A DNA stretch of 64,000 nucleotides from Solicoccozyma terricola (GCA_001600875.1 BCLD01000021.1:229892-293891); one strand, 5' to 3'; counted from the first letter of the stretch, positions 1-11,662 are shown. Numbers and translations are program-made. The notes: generated by a model not told the origin, from the letters alone.

Positions 1-3000
1 CGAGTCGCAGGAGGTGGGCGATGTCCAAATAGCTATCAGAGAACAAACCCCCCGGACAAGCGGTACAGCTGATTGATCCCGGACCGGAGGACTAAAACAG
101 ATGAGCGGGAAGGTCCCAACCCGGAGGTGAAGGAGACGTGTAGGGTGGAGATCGAGCGCCGTAAGATGGGTGGCAAAACGCTCTACCTCTCCTCAGCATC
201 CGCGTCTGCTTCCTGACGGAGACTACCCTTGAGACCATGAAGCGGATGCAGGCTGACTTTGGGAAGCTTTAGGCGGATGCGTGGCGTGTCGGAAATCACG
301 TCACGTGACAGCGTCCCACTTCGGTTCTCAATCTTAGTTTAGACAACTCCCTATCCTCTCTTCCTCATCCTCTATAACCATAGGTGCATAGTGTTGAGTT
401 AGATCAAGGATAGATTCATAATCTCACATGGCGACCGGCTTGTTTTACTAGCTGCGGAACATTTCGTCGGCGGGNGAGTTGGTTTTACAGCAGCGTCAGC
501 TCATGGATGGTATGATGCTACGATTGGTCGACGTACGGGAAGGGGCGGGAAGCGGTGGGGGGCTCGCTGAGATCATCTGCCCGCCAGGTTCGACCTTACA
601 GAACCTCAACCAATCGGCGAACGGTTCAGAGAGGCGCGTGTGGTGTGGAATTTCAGAGAAGATTGAGGAGTATACAGAAGGGTGATACAGGGAGTACACA
701 GGAGGGTGATAGAGGAGGAGAAGGAGTAATGAGAAGAAGAGGAAAAGAATGGCGGTGTCGACGGCGATGATAATGAAGATGGAGAAAAAAGATGAAGATG
801 ACGATGAAGAGGAGGATTGGTGACGAAGATATCGATGAAGGTGAAAGGGAGGACGAGTTCAGCAACGTAGAGACGGAATGACAATGGAAACGGACGTACA
901 AGCTCTCGCTCGTATTGTGCCTCTGGCGATAGTGGACATTATCTTATATTTTGGGAGACAAATACAGCGTCGATAGGCAGAGCGTCTTGTCTGTGTATCT
1001 GGTCATTGGTCTTGTCAGTTCCGTAGCCGTCTCGTTTCGTTATTGCCAACTCTAAGAGTAAAGGTAGAGCGGAGAGGAGGCAAACCGACGTTGTAGAGGT
1101 TGTTCCACCAGCACCTTGAATCGTTGCCACCCATACCGGCGTTCCGCTCGCAAGCACACGGAGCTCCTGAATACCTCTGCGACCTCTCAGCCCTCGAATT
1201 CTCTTGCATGGATGTCGAAATGTGGGTCAATGCCTTCAGGTATTCTTTGGTGAGCAGAGGTAAGGTTTATTCCAGAAACTTGAGCGTATCTGCCTCCCAC
1301 ACGTTCCCAAACTGTCAACGTCTGTGAACGTATTCGATCGACAAGCACTCGACTGTCCACTCTACGTCAAATTAGAGAGCCATTGAATCGAAGGGAGCAA
1401 CTGTGAATCATTGGCGATGTAGGATTTATGTTATAAATAATTGGTTCTTCTCCATGTTCTCATACATCGAGCTTGACCAGAAGTGGCCGACCTATATAGT
1501 ACTCTTACAACATTGGAACAAAGATCTTTGCCACTGTTATAAATAATTGGTTCTTCTCCATATTCTCATACATCGAGCTTGACCAGAAGTGGCCTATATA
1601 GTACTCTTACAACATTGGAACAAAGATCTTTGCCACCTGCATCCTTTGCTATGCTGCAGTGCCATGCACTGCCATGCATTGCAATGCTATACTTCGGCAT
1701 CGACCATAGCACAGTATTCGCCACTTCCAACAGATAGACCATGATATCGCCGGATCCCTCTCCACTGGATACTTCCTTGGCTGAGGTATCCATTATGACA
1801 CCATATTAATGCGGGGTATTGGGCGAGATGCACTGGATGCGGCAGAAGTCGAAGCAGCTAGGCTTGTGGCGGAGCTTGCCGAGATCATGCAGACAGCGTT
1901 CGGATCCAGGTATTGGGGGAAGCTTGTAAGTTAAAAGCCCATGCACAGTGGGAAACAGCTTGCCATAAGTATTGGTTGTCACTCAAAGATAGAGCTTAAG
2001 ATGAGTGATATTCTAACCACAGGGTTTCACATCCTCGCAGACCACGTGTAGGGATACAGTCTTCGGATATGGCCTACGGACATACCCTCCGTACCTAGTC
2101 CAAACCTTACGAACCTTCCGATGCACTAACACCAACTCGACATACCTATATCGGATCGGTGCTGCTACATTGGAATGCCGAGCCTATATCTGGCTGACGC
2201 GGCTACATCAGAACCATACACCTACAACAATCTGATGCAGCCGCTCCCTGTTTGCTCTCTAGCGACTTTCCGAACATCGAAACTTCTTTCTCCTTTGTTC
2301 TCGCCACTTACTTTGACTATAAAGGCGAGCCCTTAATGCTCCCCTTTCCCTCTTTGTAATTCACCCTGTAATGAAGCACATTCCAAGCAGGTAAGTGTTT
2401 ATATGGGGAGAGGTGAGAGGCTGTCACCTGATTATCCCTGCCCATCACTCCTGATGAACTGACGTCTTTCGTCGAGTTCGGGGAGATTGCCTCCGATGAT
2501 CTACAATAATGGCAGGAGCTTGGCGGGCTTCCTGTTTCTTCAGGAAGCATCTGCTGGTGTAACGGGAGCATGGATGGAGCATTGTGCACATTTCCTTTGT
2601 CAACACATCGCTGGAGACACTGTTCGTCATCGGACACCCTCCAGACGTGCCGCCACCTCCGTTAACCGACATCAAGAGCTGGTTGAGTACCAAAGGGACT
2701 ATACCCTAGACTACCAGGAGTCGTAAAGCCTCGCAGGCCGACTCTGAGATTCTCCTTCCTCCTGAATTTCGCTCTTTAGTACTGAAATTCACAAAGGCTA
2801 AGTCGTTCGACCGCTTTTACCATCCGCCTCCCCTAAGGAGAACTCAGGCCTTCGCTTGGTTCACGGTCAATCGTTGAGCCTGCATACCGCTCGGCGGGAT
2901 TGTTTTCGCTTAAAAGACCAGAACGGGAAACAAAGATCCCCGGGTTTCCCGTCCTCCGTCGGATAAAACGGATTATTTTCGCTGCCAAGGTTAGGGCGAG

Positions 3001-3761
3001 TCGTTGGAGTGCTAATTCCCGTCGCTCCGGGGGCGGCTCCGTGTCGATGTCGGTGATCGGTGGTCGGCGGTCGGCGGTCGGCGGTCGGAGGTCGGTGTTA
3101 ATATAAATAGTAGTTTTTGCACCAAATTAGGCGCTGTCAAAAACTTCCGCGCAGCATGGGGTTGGTGATTTGAGAGAGCGTTTAAAGGACCTGAATGGGA
3201 TCATTCCACCTGTTGAGTTACGAAACTGAATTGATTTCCCTCTGCATGCAGTCCAACCAGCTCGTCTCAGGCCCTTTAGCCGGAACAATTACATCCCGAG
3301 TCCCTCATTTCACACACCGGGAAACACGACACGAGAATCCCCTAGGGTAGGGATCCGGACCGACGAGGTTAGCCGGGAGGGCGCCACAAGGGTCACAAGT
3401 CGACGTTGCTCCGTTTGCTCCCTGGTTGTTGACGGGATTCTTCCGTGCTGTTTCCAAGCGAAACTCAGCCACGGGGGTGGACAGCTGGACCGCTGGACAG
3501 CTGGACAGGTCGACTTCCGTTCCTTGACCTAGGGCTGTGTGGGGAATTTCACTGCTACGGTACTCTTCTGAACGACAATCAATTCTCTGGAATTCCATCG
3601 TGTAATATAACATCTTCAATGATCGTCGCTACCGCGCCGTCGTCGTCGATGACCCCGCCTTGGAGAAGAATCCACCCAGAAATTCAGACTTGTAGCCCCG
3701 AAAAAAACAAAAACAAAAAAAAAACAAAAACAAAAAAACAAGAAAAGAAAAAGAAACGAGA
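1..3761. other. Gene-poor stretch, no recognised gene
   Basis: No open frame here resembles a protein I recognise. The longest candidates are about 100 codons and show no domain, splice pattern or start context that argues for a gene. The stretch has one ambiguous base at 475, a 106/102-bp tandem repeat (listed separately), and a GGTCGGC-type microsatellite around 3058-3096. It adjoins the disrupted bHLH gene and the retroelement remnants, so it looks like accessory or decayed DNA. A rapidly evolving or heavily spliced gene could be missed by eye. Confidence 0.6.
1429..1636. repeat. Tandem duplication, 106-bp and 102-bp units
   Basis: Copy 1 is 1429-1534 and copy 2 is 1535-1636, directly abutting. 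Both begin TGTTATAAATAATTGG and end in TTTGCCAC. They differ by a 4-nt indel (GACC after GTGGCC in copy 1) and at least one substitution (CCATGTTC against CCATATTC). No open frame spans the repeat. A recent local duplication is the simplest reading; derivation from a short mobile element is possible but unproven. Confidence 0.85.
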
Positions 3762-5841
3762 ATGAACTCGACCACCGCGACCAGCTCATCGCCTGTTGGA
3801 TCTTCTGCGAGTCCATTTTCTCACGCTGCAGGGTCAAGCGATAACGAATTAGCAGGATATGGTCTTCCAGGGTCTTCTACGATCAGTTACGAAAGGAAAC
3901 GTGAACGTGACCGAGAACAAGAAAGATTCACATCGTCATTCAATACGTCGGATCGTCCACAGCCTGTTTCTGAATCCGGTCGTTTTTCTTATTTCTCAAG
4001 GTTGTTACTTGGGACTGGTCTCGGTGGCTCCGGTTGGGCCGGGAACGTCAGCGGCGAGCGGCGTAGCGACTCCCCACCGCAACACCCACTTTTCACATTC
4101 ACCTATAGGTGGTATTCCCAGTAGTGAGAGATCCGCGCGAGGTGGAATGTTGTCGGATTTGAAGTTGCCTGCGCTTGCTGGACTGTGCGGTGGTGGCGGC
4201 GGCGGCGGACGGAGTGGATATGGGATGGGTAGGGGCGGGGAGGTGGAGGATGATGCGAGGAGAGGGTATGGATGGACTGGGGATACGGAGGATAGGGGGA
4301 GATGTCTGGTTAGGAGGAAGATAGGTCAACGAGTTCTGGCGGATCGGAAGATCGTAATCAATCTTGCGACCTTCTGCTGTCGATGCGCCCGCCTTCCCCT
4401 CGTAGGGCTAGTGACACTCGATCTCAACCACTATTAACCTCCCATCCGTCGGCTACCAGCTTAAACGCCACGAACGGAGGTCAGGCTAGTCCCTTTCCAA
4501 TCCTTGCGCCATCTCATCGAACAACATCACCTTCCATCCTTCTTCCATTGCCATCGGGAATTCCAAGCTTTCCCCCATCGATCTCATCGTACTCCCAACC
4601 GCAAGCTCACAAGACTCCCAACATGCCGACCCTCACTCCCATATGCTCGAGTCGCGCAATATCGCAAAGATCGCCTTTCTTACCTCGCGAGGATTGTTCC
4701 GGCTCCAATGGACCTACCCATTCTTCCGCCTCCCTCTACTCCCGTAGTGATATGAGCACTTCAACATCGAGTCTGGGACATGGTCCAGGGTTATCTCTCA
4801 CCGCCCTTTCACCACTGGACGCACCAGTCCACGATATCATCTTGCGCGCTCCCAGTTCCTCGGGCAACAGATTTTGCGCAGCGGCCTGCTATCTGTAAAT
4901 AACAGGGGGGTGCCATCTGTTCCTGAAGTGACGACAGGAGCGGTGCCCTCAAATCGCATGTCTCCCATCACCACGCCCTCCATGAGGCGGAAACGTAGCT
5001 CGAGCGGAGCAGGAGCGGGAAACAGCACGAGGAGGAATTCGGTCAACATCGGTGTAGCAATCTCGGCGACTAGTGACAAAGATAGTAAGATGGCCGAATC
5101 TAAGCCTGGGCCGATGAAGGAGGGTAGAACAGGAACGGCGAGTGCTACGAGGCGTTTGGCTCATCTGCAGTGCGAGCAGAGGCGTAGAGAGTGAGCCCTA
5201 ATTACGTCGTTAACAACGATAACAAGATCAAGCTAAGATCTGAATTGTTCGTAGGAGCATCAACGGCGGCTTCGTCACTCTTCGAGAGATCCTCCTAGCG
5301 AGCGACCAGCGCGACGGACTCCAAAGCCGCCATTCTGCAAAAGGGGGAGCATTTTTGGTTCCTAGACTTTGTTTCCTGTCATCATGACACTGGCAACTTG
5401 CACGCTACTTTCACAGCCATCAATTACATCAGACACCTCGAGAAGGCACTCCGCGCCTCCACCGGCAACCTGGTCATCACTTACGAAGACCCAATGTCCG
5501 CTCTCTACTCCGCTTCCCAATCCGGCGCTCGCAAGCCAGGTCAGCGACGAGGCCACGGGTTCGCCAAGAATCCTCACGTCAAAAACGCATCGTTCTCTCG
5601 ACCTGCATTGCCACCATCGTCCGAGCACATTAGTACGGACGGCAAGACGAAGGACGGCGCTCTCACCCCTACATCGATTCGATTAAGGCACAAGGAGCAC
5701 GAGGTCATTCAGGTGGACCAGGATGATCGAACAGCCTCCTGGGATCATCCGACGAATATTCAAGCGGAGAGCATCGATGTGGATATGTCGGACGAGGTTG
5801 ATTGGTTGGATCACAGGGGGCTCAGCATGGGATCTCATCTC

Positions 5842-5877
<36 letters not shown>

Positions 5878-6205
5878 TAGACAGACGACACCGACAAACG
5901 ACCTCACGCTGCGCGGAGCGGGCGCCGCTGATTGAACAAACCAAAAGGTCGTAGAAGCTCAGGGAACGCCTGCACCACACGTCTTGGCGTTGAATCTGTT
6001 CGTTGGCGGGGCGGAGCAGGCGAGGAGGAGCGTGTTTCCTGGTCATGGCAAGATGTCGATTCCATTCTTCGGGCATGAAAGGGAGAAAAAAAGGCTACGT
6101 CGGCGGGAGCAGCCGCTGCGGCCGCTACAGTGACGGCAACGGCAGACACGACGGGTGGTGAGGAGGCGACTTGGGCGCTTGTCAAAGTGAATGAAGCTCG
6201 ATGAT
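3762..6205 (+). pseudogene. bHLH transcription factor gene with disrupted frame
   Basis: A basic helix-loop-helix regulator is visible in pieces. The ATG at 3762 opens a Ser/Pro-rich region. Coding continues in other frames: a Gly-rich stretch near 4190, Ser/Pro-rich sequence at 4383-4898, and a further piece from 4874. The basic region and helix 1 read RRLAHLQCEQRRRE, an intron (5194-5257) follows, then SINGGFVTLREIL. The loop and helix 2 carry DSKAAILQKG, but in a frame one base off from SINGGF, and then INYIRHLEKAL after a further acceptor. The DNA-contacting H-E-R-R pattern of the basic region is intact. A 30-C tract (5843-5872) follows. Coding-like sequence resumes near 5949 (VVEAQGTPAPHVLALNLFVGG) with another frame change at an A run. 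Either the gene is decaying or the assembly has indels. Target genes cannot be inferred. Confidence 0.6.
5843..5872. repeat. Poly-C tract (30 nt)
   Basis: Thirty consecutive C on the + strand, at the 3' side of the bHLH coding sequence. Read through, it encodes polyproline before a stop. Tract length controls which downstream frame is read, so its exact length is unreliable. Confidence 0.9.
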
Positions 6206-8704
6206 GGTGGCGAACAATGGACAAAAGGCATGGACTCGATCGCGGTATATTGTAGTGGGACGCTTCATCATAACCTTGTGGTTCAGTACTGTAACATTGT
6301 GTGCAACTACGTCGAGAAACTTGCGACTGATCATTGACCATCATCTCTACCTAGCTGATAACATCACAACTCGAAGCCGCCAAAGATAAGAACTACCCTG
6401 AACTCAGCGCGAGACACCTGCCAGAGTATTTCCCATGTTTCGCGGAATATCAACAGGAAGGCAACGATCCTGCGGTATCTGCTCAGGTGGCTGAAGTCTG
6501 CAGACGCACTCAACTCGAGGTCAATTAGGAATCTTGTATTCAGCCGCCCTGTCTCCTCTTTATGATGTACGTGGTTCCGATTCCTGGTGATTCAATTATC
6601 AAGAAAACGCTCGAGGACATGGCAGTCTTGAATATCCGGAAGACATCCATCTGAGATTACCCATTTCTCACCTAGGCAAATGCATTTGCTACTGCCAAAT
6701 GACTGCGAATGTTGACATTCCTTTGCGAGTCCGAGCAGTCCGAGCAAGATGCACCATCCTCTGCAAAAGATGTTCCATACGGACGAATGAGCTGATGATT
6801 AAGAAAGAGAGCGAGTCCAACCGGTGTTATCTGCAGATAACAGTATACCGAGTCCCATCACAAAACAGGGGATTTGGGCCATCGGCTCTGCCCAGACCTT
6901 GGCTTTGCAGTGACTTTTGTCGATCTCAATTCGATTTCATCGCTTGCCTAACAGCAAGGCGGCGGAGTGACGTGCACTAAGGTGATGTGAATCTGGCGCA
7001 GACACAGATGCGACAAGTTCGCTCCCTGTAGAGTTGTCCGCTGTCTTGCCCCTCGAGATGGAGTGTCATATTCTAGATGTGCACGATCTCACTTGACCTG
7101 TGAGCTCGACTTGGCGAAACCACACGGGGTCGGGAGGCGAACCTTTGGTAGATATCGCCGAATGGCTGCGTGGGACATCCAGACGGACTGATGTATTGTA
7201 TCATCAGATGGGTCTGAGGTATTCTCGATCAGGTCGCCCATTCTCTGCGGTCGCGCCAAGTTCGACCTGTGAGAAGAGACCAGAACGGTCTCAGATTGTG
7301 CAGAAGCAAATCCATTGATGACGGAGGTCTACTGCGGAAGCACTGTTCCACTTGTGAACTGAACATCATCGTCTGTTAAGAATTGATTCAATGATTGATA
7401 ATCCTAAGTGGTGTCCAAGTAGTACATTAACGGGCTTGACTACAAGTGGCTCAATTGTATGTTGGATCTCCTTTTTGTTACTCGATTGCTGTGCAGTGAT
7501 TCACTGCCCTGCATTCCCTTGCACAGCCAAGTACTACCCAACTATGCCTCCTATAACGTTGCAACTTCCAGCATTTTGAGATGTCGTCTGTTTTCTACAA
7601 CCCCAAGCAGACTTACCTCCGAAACCATCCACTCGATCATCCGTTGACATTCAGACGAGAACGATCGCGAGAAGGTAGTGGGCCCTCGAAATCCAGGAGG
7701 GAAGGAGCAGGACCTTGCAGATGAGTATGAGTCGAGTGAGAAGATGGGTCAACAACATTTCAGGTGTTTCGCACCGCTGGCTTACAATGAGATGGATTCT
7801 TGAAGAATTTTGCCGAGGCTGTAGACGTCAACGCTACTGGTGTATCGAAGATCCTGCCTCAATTCCTGTTCACCACTCCGCACAATAGCGTTACTATGGA
7901 ACGTTGCCCCGACCTGTCCCGCCACACTTACCGGCGCTCGGTATTTTGACTGTCGACGGTTCTGAAAACCATCGTGTATCCTTCCTATGCATCAGCGATG
8001 CTTCACAACTTCGCCTATACCGCACTCACCTCAAATGCTGAAGTCAAGGCAAATGATGGAGGATACGCCAGAACGGCACATCCAAAATCAATCAGCCGAA
8101 GGCGACCATCTGAACCCAGGACTACTGCTCGAAACAACAAATGGTCAGAGGAAGAAGTGACACGGTCCTGTGTCTGCCTCACTGTTTGCCGGCCTAATGT
8201 ACCGGTGAATGACGGCATATCCGCGGTCTTCAAGACTGTGACAGTCATATTCACCGGTGAACAGATTAACCTTCGAGTTTCTGCAATTTTCTAGGCGAGG
8301 GGAATTGGCCTCCGCTATGCAACCGGTTGTTTTCGCAATACACCCTTTTGTCTCCGTTTGTCCCGTTGTTTTTTTACCGAACAAGGATGTCTTTTGTCCC
8401 CCTTGCGCTGAAACTGAAGTATAATAGCCAAACGAGACACAATGGAACTTTCGCAGCGACCGAGGGTGAAGCGTTTGAAAAATCACCAATCTGTGACTGG
8501 AGGTTTCAGCTTTCCTCGTAAGCGCCCAAGCATGCGTCCCTAGTTGATGCTCTGTCCCGCAATCTCAGCGTTTCACTTTGGGTTTGAGCCGCGAGGGGGC
8601 AAATCAGCGACATTTAAATCGCAGTTACGCGCTCAGGGCGTCTTCGCCACCTTCCCCATCTGGGATTAATTGGGCCGATCCAATTGCGCGAACCTTAACT
8701 TGGC
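6206..8704. other. Decayed intergenic DNA
   Basis: About 2.5 kb with no intact gene that I recognise. Frames are short and unspliceable to the eye. One patch (about 7804-7866) resembles a piece of a short-chain dehydrogenase and is listed separately. If the gag ORF to the right belonged to a complete retrotransposon, pol would lie here on the minus strand. I see no protease, reverse transcriptase, RNase H or integrase motif, so the element is truncated. Confidence 0.55.
7804..7866 (+). pseudogene. Possible short-chain dehydrogenase remnant
   Basis: One frame reads FAEAVDVNATGVSKILPQFL. This resembles the helix around the D-V-N-x-x-G motif of classical short-chain dehydrogenases, where a conserved Asn precedes the active-site Ser. 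No Rossmann glycine motif and no YxxxK are found nearby, and flanking frames are broken. The match is only about 20 residues, so chance similarity is quite possible. Confidence 0.25.
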
Positions 8705-10336
8705 CTACGTTAAGGTCGCTAAGCCATTTTTTGACTCTTCAGACTCATCCTCTTCGGGGTCTACCTCTAACTCCTCGTTCTCGTCGGGGTTGTAGAGATG
8801 GATGGTCCTAGCACGGGGCTTGGCCACGGGAGGAGGGCCTTGATACTGTTTGCCCGAGTTGTTCTTGTTTGCAGGGCATTCCACATATTTATGCCCGGTC
8901 TCTTCACAGCCTAAGCACCTTCCTTGTGCCATGAGGCGATCGCGGTCCTCCTGCGAGCGTCCATAGCCTGGTGTGGGCCGAGATGCGTAGTTACCCAGTT
9001 GTGCACTCGAGCGAGGATTCTGCGTGGTGTATCGAGGCGTTGGGTCCACAGCTTTGGTTGTCTGAGTACGGGACCCAGCGTTATACGTTCCTCGCATGAT
9101 GCCTTGGTCGGATTCGTTCGAATCCGTCCGGATCCGCGCGTCGCAAGGCTCTTGTCGTCTAGGTTCCTCATCGAGGAGACTATCTCTCCTGATGGAGGCT
9201 TGGACCGCTAGGTCCCGCATACCCTTGAGGTCTTCTGGGTAAACGTTGTTGGAGTTGCTGATGAGTTGTTGTAGCTCGAGAGTCAGTGACTTCCTGAAGA
9301 TCTGCGTGAGCGATGCTTCTCCCCAGTCAGGCAGTTTAAGAGCGATTTCGTTGAAGTCCCGGAAGAAATCCCTAACGTCTTGAGTCGATTTCATCTTCAT
9401 TTTAAAGATTCTTTCCGAAGCGGACTCCTTTCGTTTGGTGTCCCCGCACTGATCGATGAGTTCGTCCACGAACAGCGAATAGTTGCGGACCCAAGCCGGC
9501 CTAGTGTTCACGTCCATTCGAAGGTATGGATTGAACCATCTAGCCGCTCCATCATGGAAGAGAGTTGCCATGAAGTGGATCTTCTGGGCGTCAGTCTTGA
9601 ATTGCTTCGGTCGCAGGCCGAAAATAAGTTCGTTATTGGCGATGAATGTCTCCACCTCATCCTTTGAGCCGTTCCCCATTTTCCCATGGAATTTTACCGT
9701 ATCATATCGTACGTTAACGTCTCCATTTTGGTCGACTTCATCTTCGCTGTCGACGGTGGTAAAACGGTGTCGAGAGGGGAGGACCTTGGGTTTCGGTGGG
9801 GGAGTTGGGGTCTCTATCTTGATAGGGTGCATGAATGGGCGAGGGGGGGGGGGGGGGGGTACTTCGAAACCTGTGTCTTCTCGGAATTGGTTCCTGAATC
9901 TGACCTCCTGCTCAGCCATTCTTTCTTCGATCATATCTTCCATTTTGCGGAAGATGCGTCCCATGTGCTTCGAGACGTCAGAGCCGGAGTCTTTCGAGCT
10001 CGCCTGAGAAGACTTGGAGCTGCGCTTAGACTTCTTAGACGTCGTGTGTCGAAGAAGATGTTCACTAAGTCCCGCAGCTGATAGCTCCGCATGACCCTTC
10101 CCTTTAGGCTCCGGGGGAACGAGCGTGGTAGTGGTGGTAATCGTGGGGACTCCTACTGGAGCGGCCCCAGACGCCTGAATAGTTGTTACTTGTGTCGTTC
10201 CGGTGACGGTTGAATCGGAACCTGGTTTGTTTTCGACGGCATCTGCCGGAGTCGCCTCAGATTGATCGGAAACAGAGGGAGATCTGCTGTCCCTCAAGGG
10301 CCTCGCCCTAGTTGGTACTATTGCCTTCGGTGGCAT
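8705..10336 (-). CDS. gag: Gag of a Ty3/gypsy-type LTR retrotransposon
   Basis: This 543-codon ORF encodes a retrotransposon capsid/nucleocapsid polyprotein. The N-terminal 150 residues are Ser/Thr-rich, followed by a polyproline run encoded by a 17-nt homopolymer. A capsid-like (retrotrans_gag) domain lies at roughly residues 205-385, with VKFHGKMGNGSKDEVETFI at its start and conserved W and DFFRDFNEIAL segments. A single CCHC zinc knuckle (CLGCEETGHKYVEC) is near residue 475. It ends in an acidic tail. The ATG lies 83 bp inside the LTR edge at 10419, the usual 5'-LTR/leader/gag order on the minus strand. No pol follows. The element is therefore gag-only and cannot transpose by itself, though the long intact frame suggests recent activity or selection. 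The Ty3/gypsy assignment rests on the capsid-type domain and the single knuckle. Confidence 0.85.
   Translation of the reverse strand: MPPKAIVPTRARPLRDSRSPSVSDQSEATPADAVENKPGSDSTVTGTTQVTTIQASGAAPVGVPTITTTTTLVPPEPKGKGHAELSAAGLSEHLLRHTTSKKSKRSSKSSQASSKDSGSDVSKHMGRIFRKMEDMIEERMAEQEVRFRNQFREDTGFEVPPPPPPRPFMHPIKIETPTPPPKPKVLPSRHRFTTVDSEDEVDQNGDVNVRYDTVKFHGKMGNGSKDEVETFIANNELIFGLRPKQFKTDAQKIHFMATLFHDGAARWFNPYLRMDVNTRPAWVRNYSLFVDELIDQCGDTKRKESASERIFKMKMKSTQDVRDFFRDFNEIALKLPDWGEASLTQIFRKSLTLELQQLISNSNNVYPEDLKGMRDLAVQASIRRDSLLDEEPRRQEPCDARIRTDSNESDQGIMRGTYNAGSRTQTTKAVDPTPRYTTQNPRSSAQLGNYASRPTPGYGRSQEDRDRLMAQGRCLGCEETGHKYVECPANKNNSGKQYQGPPPVAKPRARTIHLYNPDENEELEVDPEEDESEESKNGLATLT
9843..9859. repeat. 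Poly-G tract (17 nt) within gag
   Basis: Seventeen G on the + strand, so C on the gag sense strand, where it encodes the polyproline run at about residues 160-165. Length changes here would frameshift gag. Confidence 0.9.
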
Positions 10337-10404
10337 CGTAATTCTGATATGTTCGTCCTATTTCTGTTTGTTCCATGCTGACCGTTATCGAGTAAGAGTA
10401 ACGG

Positions 10405-10416
10405 GAGCAATATTAT
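10405..10416 (-). promoter_or_regulatory. Putative self-primer binding site of the LTR element
   Basis: Two bases inside the inner LTR edge (10419), the minus-strand transcript would carry ATAATATTGCTC. The same transcript carries the exact reverse complement, GAGCAATATTAT, inside the LTR (+ strand 10673-10684). The two can pair over 12 nt. Tf1/sushi-type elements prime reverse transcription by folding the mRNA 5' end back onto such a site instead of using a tRNA. The pairing is seen directly; its use, and a transcription start at or near 10684, are inferred. No TGG-type tRNA-complementary site stands at this junction. Confidence 0.5.
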
Positions 10417-10418
10417 TC

Positions 10419-11251
10419 TGTAACGATCTAACGACGATCGTCACACCCGAGGATAGACGAGTCACTTGACTCTCTATTCGGTATCGGTCAGCGTTCGTTG
10501 GGGTCTGGACGGATTCGGATGGAAGTGGGCAGATCCACGCGGTATCGTCTTCGTGTGTTCGTGTGTGTGTGTAAGCGGAGCGTGCTTCACTAAGTGCGTC
10601 TACGTTCGAGTGCCTCTTGGCAATGGTCGGTCGTGTAATGCAGCGGTCGGTTAAGAGTGTTGCATACAATTGATAATATTGCTCGAGGAAAGAGAGCAAT
10701 AGCTAGAGTACGTACAAAAGGCTACCTTAAGTACATAGGATGGACGGGGGAACTTGGCTAATTGCCATACCATCCGGGCCGTACTGTTCTGAAGCTCTAT
10801 TGTTCCAAAGAGCCCGTATTGGAGATACTGGCGTCGTATTGGAGATATGGGCATCGTATTGGAAATACTGGAGTTCGTGTACGACCGATCCATACTGCCA
10901 AGCTACGGTAATGTCGTATCACGGCTTCAGAGCATAGATTCGATTCGACTTGTGGGTGTGTGAGCGGCGAGAGCATGTCTTAGTCGAATCCGGACGGATT
11001 CGGACGGATCCGTCTGATGGCGACCACATCTGAGATGGCATGAGTCGGTTTAGCCACTGTCGGGCCGCAGACCTGGCATATGTCCATTGTTCGTGGAACA
11101 ATGGTTGTTAGGTGTACGAGCCTAGTTCGGGTCATGCGAATGACGATGATAACGTGCGCGAGTCCATGTTGAATGACGTGGCGCCCCTATCTGATATCCT
11201 AGAGCGACGGCGATGGGAGATCGTAGAGTGTTCAGAGGAATTCCCGTGACA
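10419..11251 (-). mobile_element. 5' LTR of the gag element (833 bp)
   Basis: A long terminal repeat bounded by TG...CA: TGTAACGATC at 10419 and CCCGTGACA ending at 11251 on the + strand. The boundaries come from alignment with a second copy at 14110-14938. Gag starts just left of it on the minus strand, so this is the 5' LTR of that element. Internal structure includes three about 24-bp units (CGTATTGGAGATACTGG-like) near 10818-10870 and a hairpin, ATTGCTC / GAGCAAT (10678-10684 with 10694-10700). Target-site duplication cannot be tested because the other end of the element is missing and the outer edge abuts an inverted LTR fragment. Confidence 0.85.
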
Positions 11252-11662
11252 ATCCGTCCGAATCCGCCCGGATTCGACTAAGACATGCTCTCGCCGCTCA
11301 CACACCCACAAGTCGAATCGAATCTATGCTCTGAAGCCGTGATACGACATTACCGTAGCTTGGCAGTATGGATCGGTCGTACACGAACTCCAGTATTTCC
11401 AATACGATGCCCATATCTCCAATACGACGCCAGTATCTCCAATACGGGCTCTTTGGAACAATAGAGCTTCAGAACAGTACGGCCCGGATGGTATGGCAAT
11501 TAGCCAAGTTCCCCCGTCCATCCTATGTACTTAAGGTAGCCTTTTGTACGTACTCTAGCTATTGCTCTCTTTCCTCGAGCAATATTATCAATTGTATGCA
11601 ACACTCTTAACCGACCGCTGCATTACACGACCGACCATTGCCAAGAGGCACTCGAACGTAGA
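11252..11662 (+). mobile_element. Inverted LTR fragment left of the gap
   Basis: This is the reverse complement of roughly 10580-11010 of the neighbouring LTR. It begins immediately after that LTR ends, giving a head-to-head arrangement, and runs into the N gap. Bases 11268-11662 (395 bp) recur at 11763-12157 on the other side of the gap, so the two may be one locus assembled twice. Open frames of 65 and 80 codons inside are only LTR sequence. Confidence 0.85.

Noticed and set aside
2317..2693. Overlapping 106- and 82-codon minus-strand ORFs in the left block
   Set aside because: No recognisable motif and overlapping in different frames; likely random open frames.
8015..8489. Minus-strand frames left of gag as remnants of pol
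   Set aside because: No protease, reverse transcriptase or integrase motif could be found in them.
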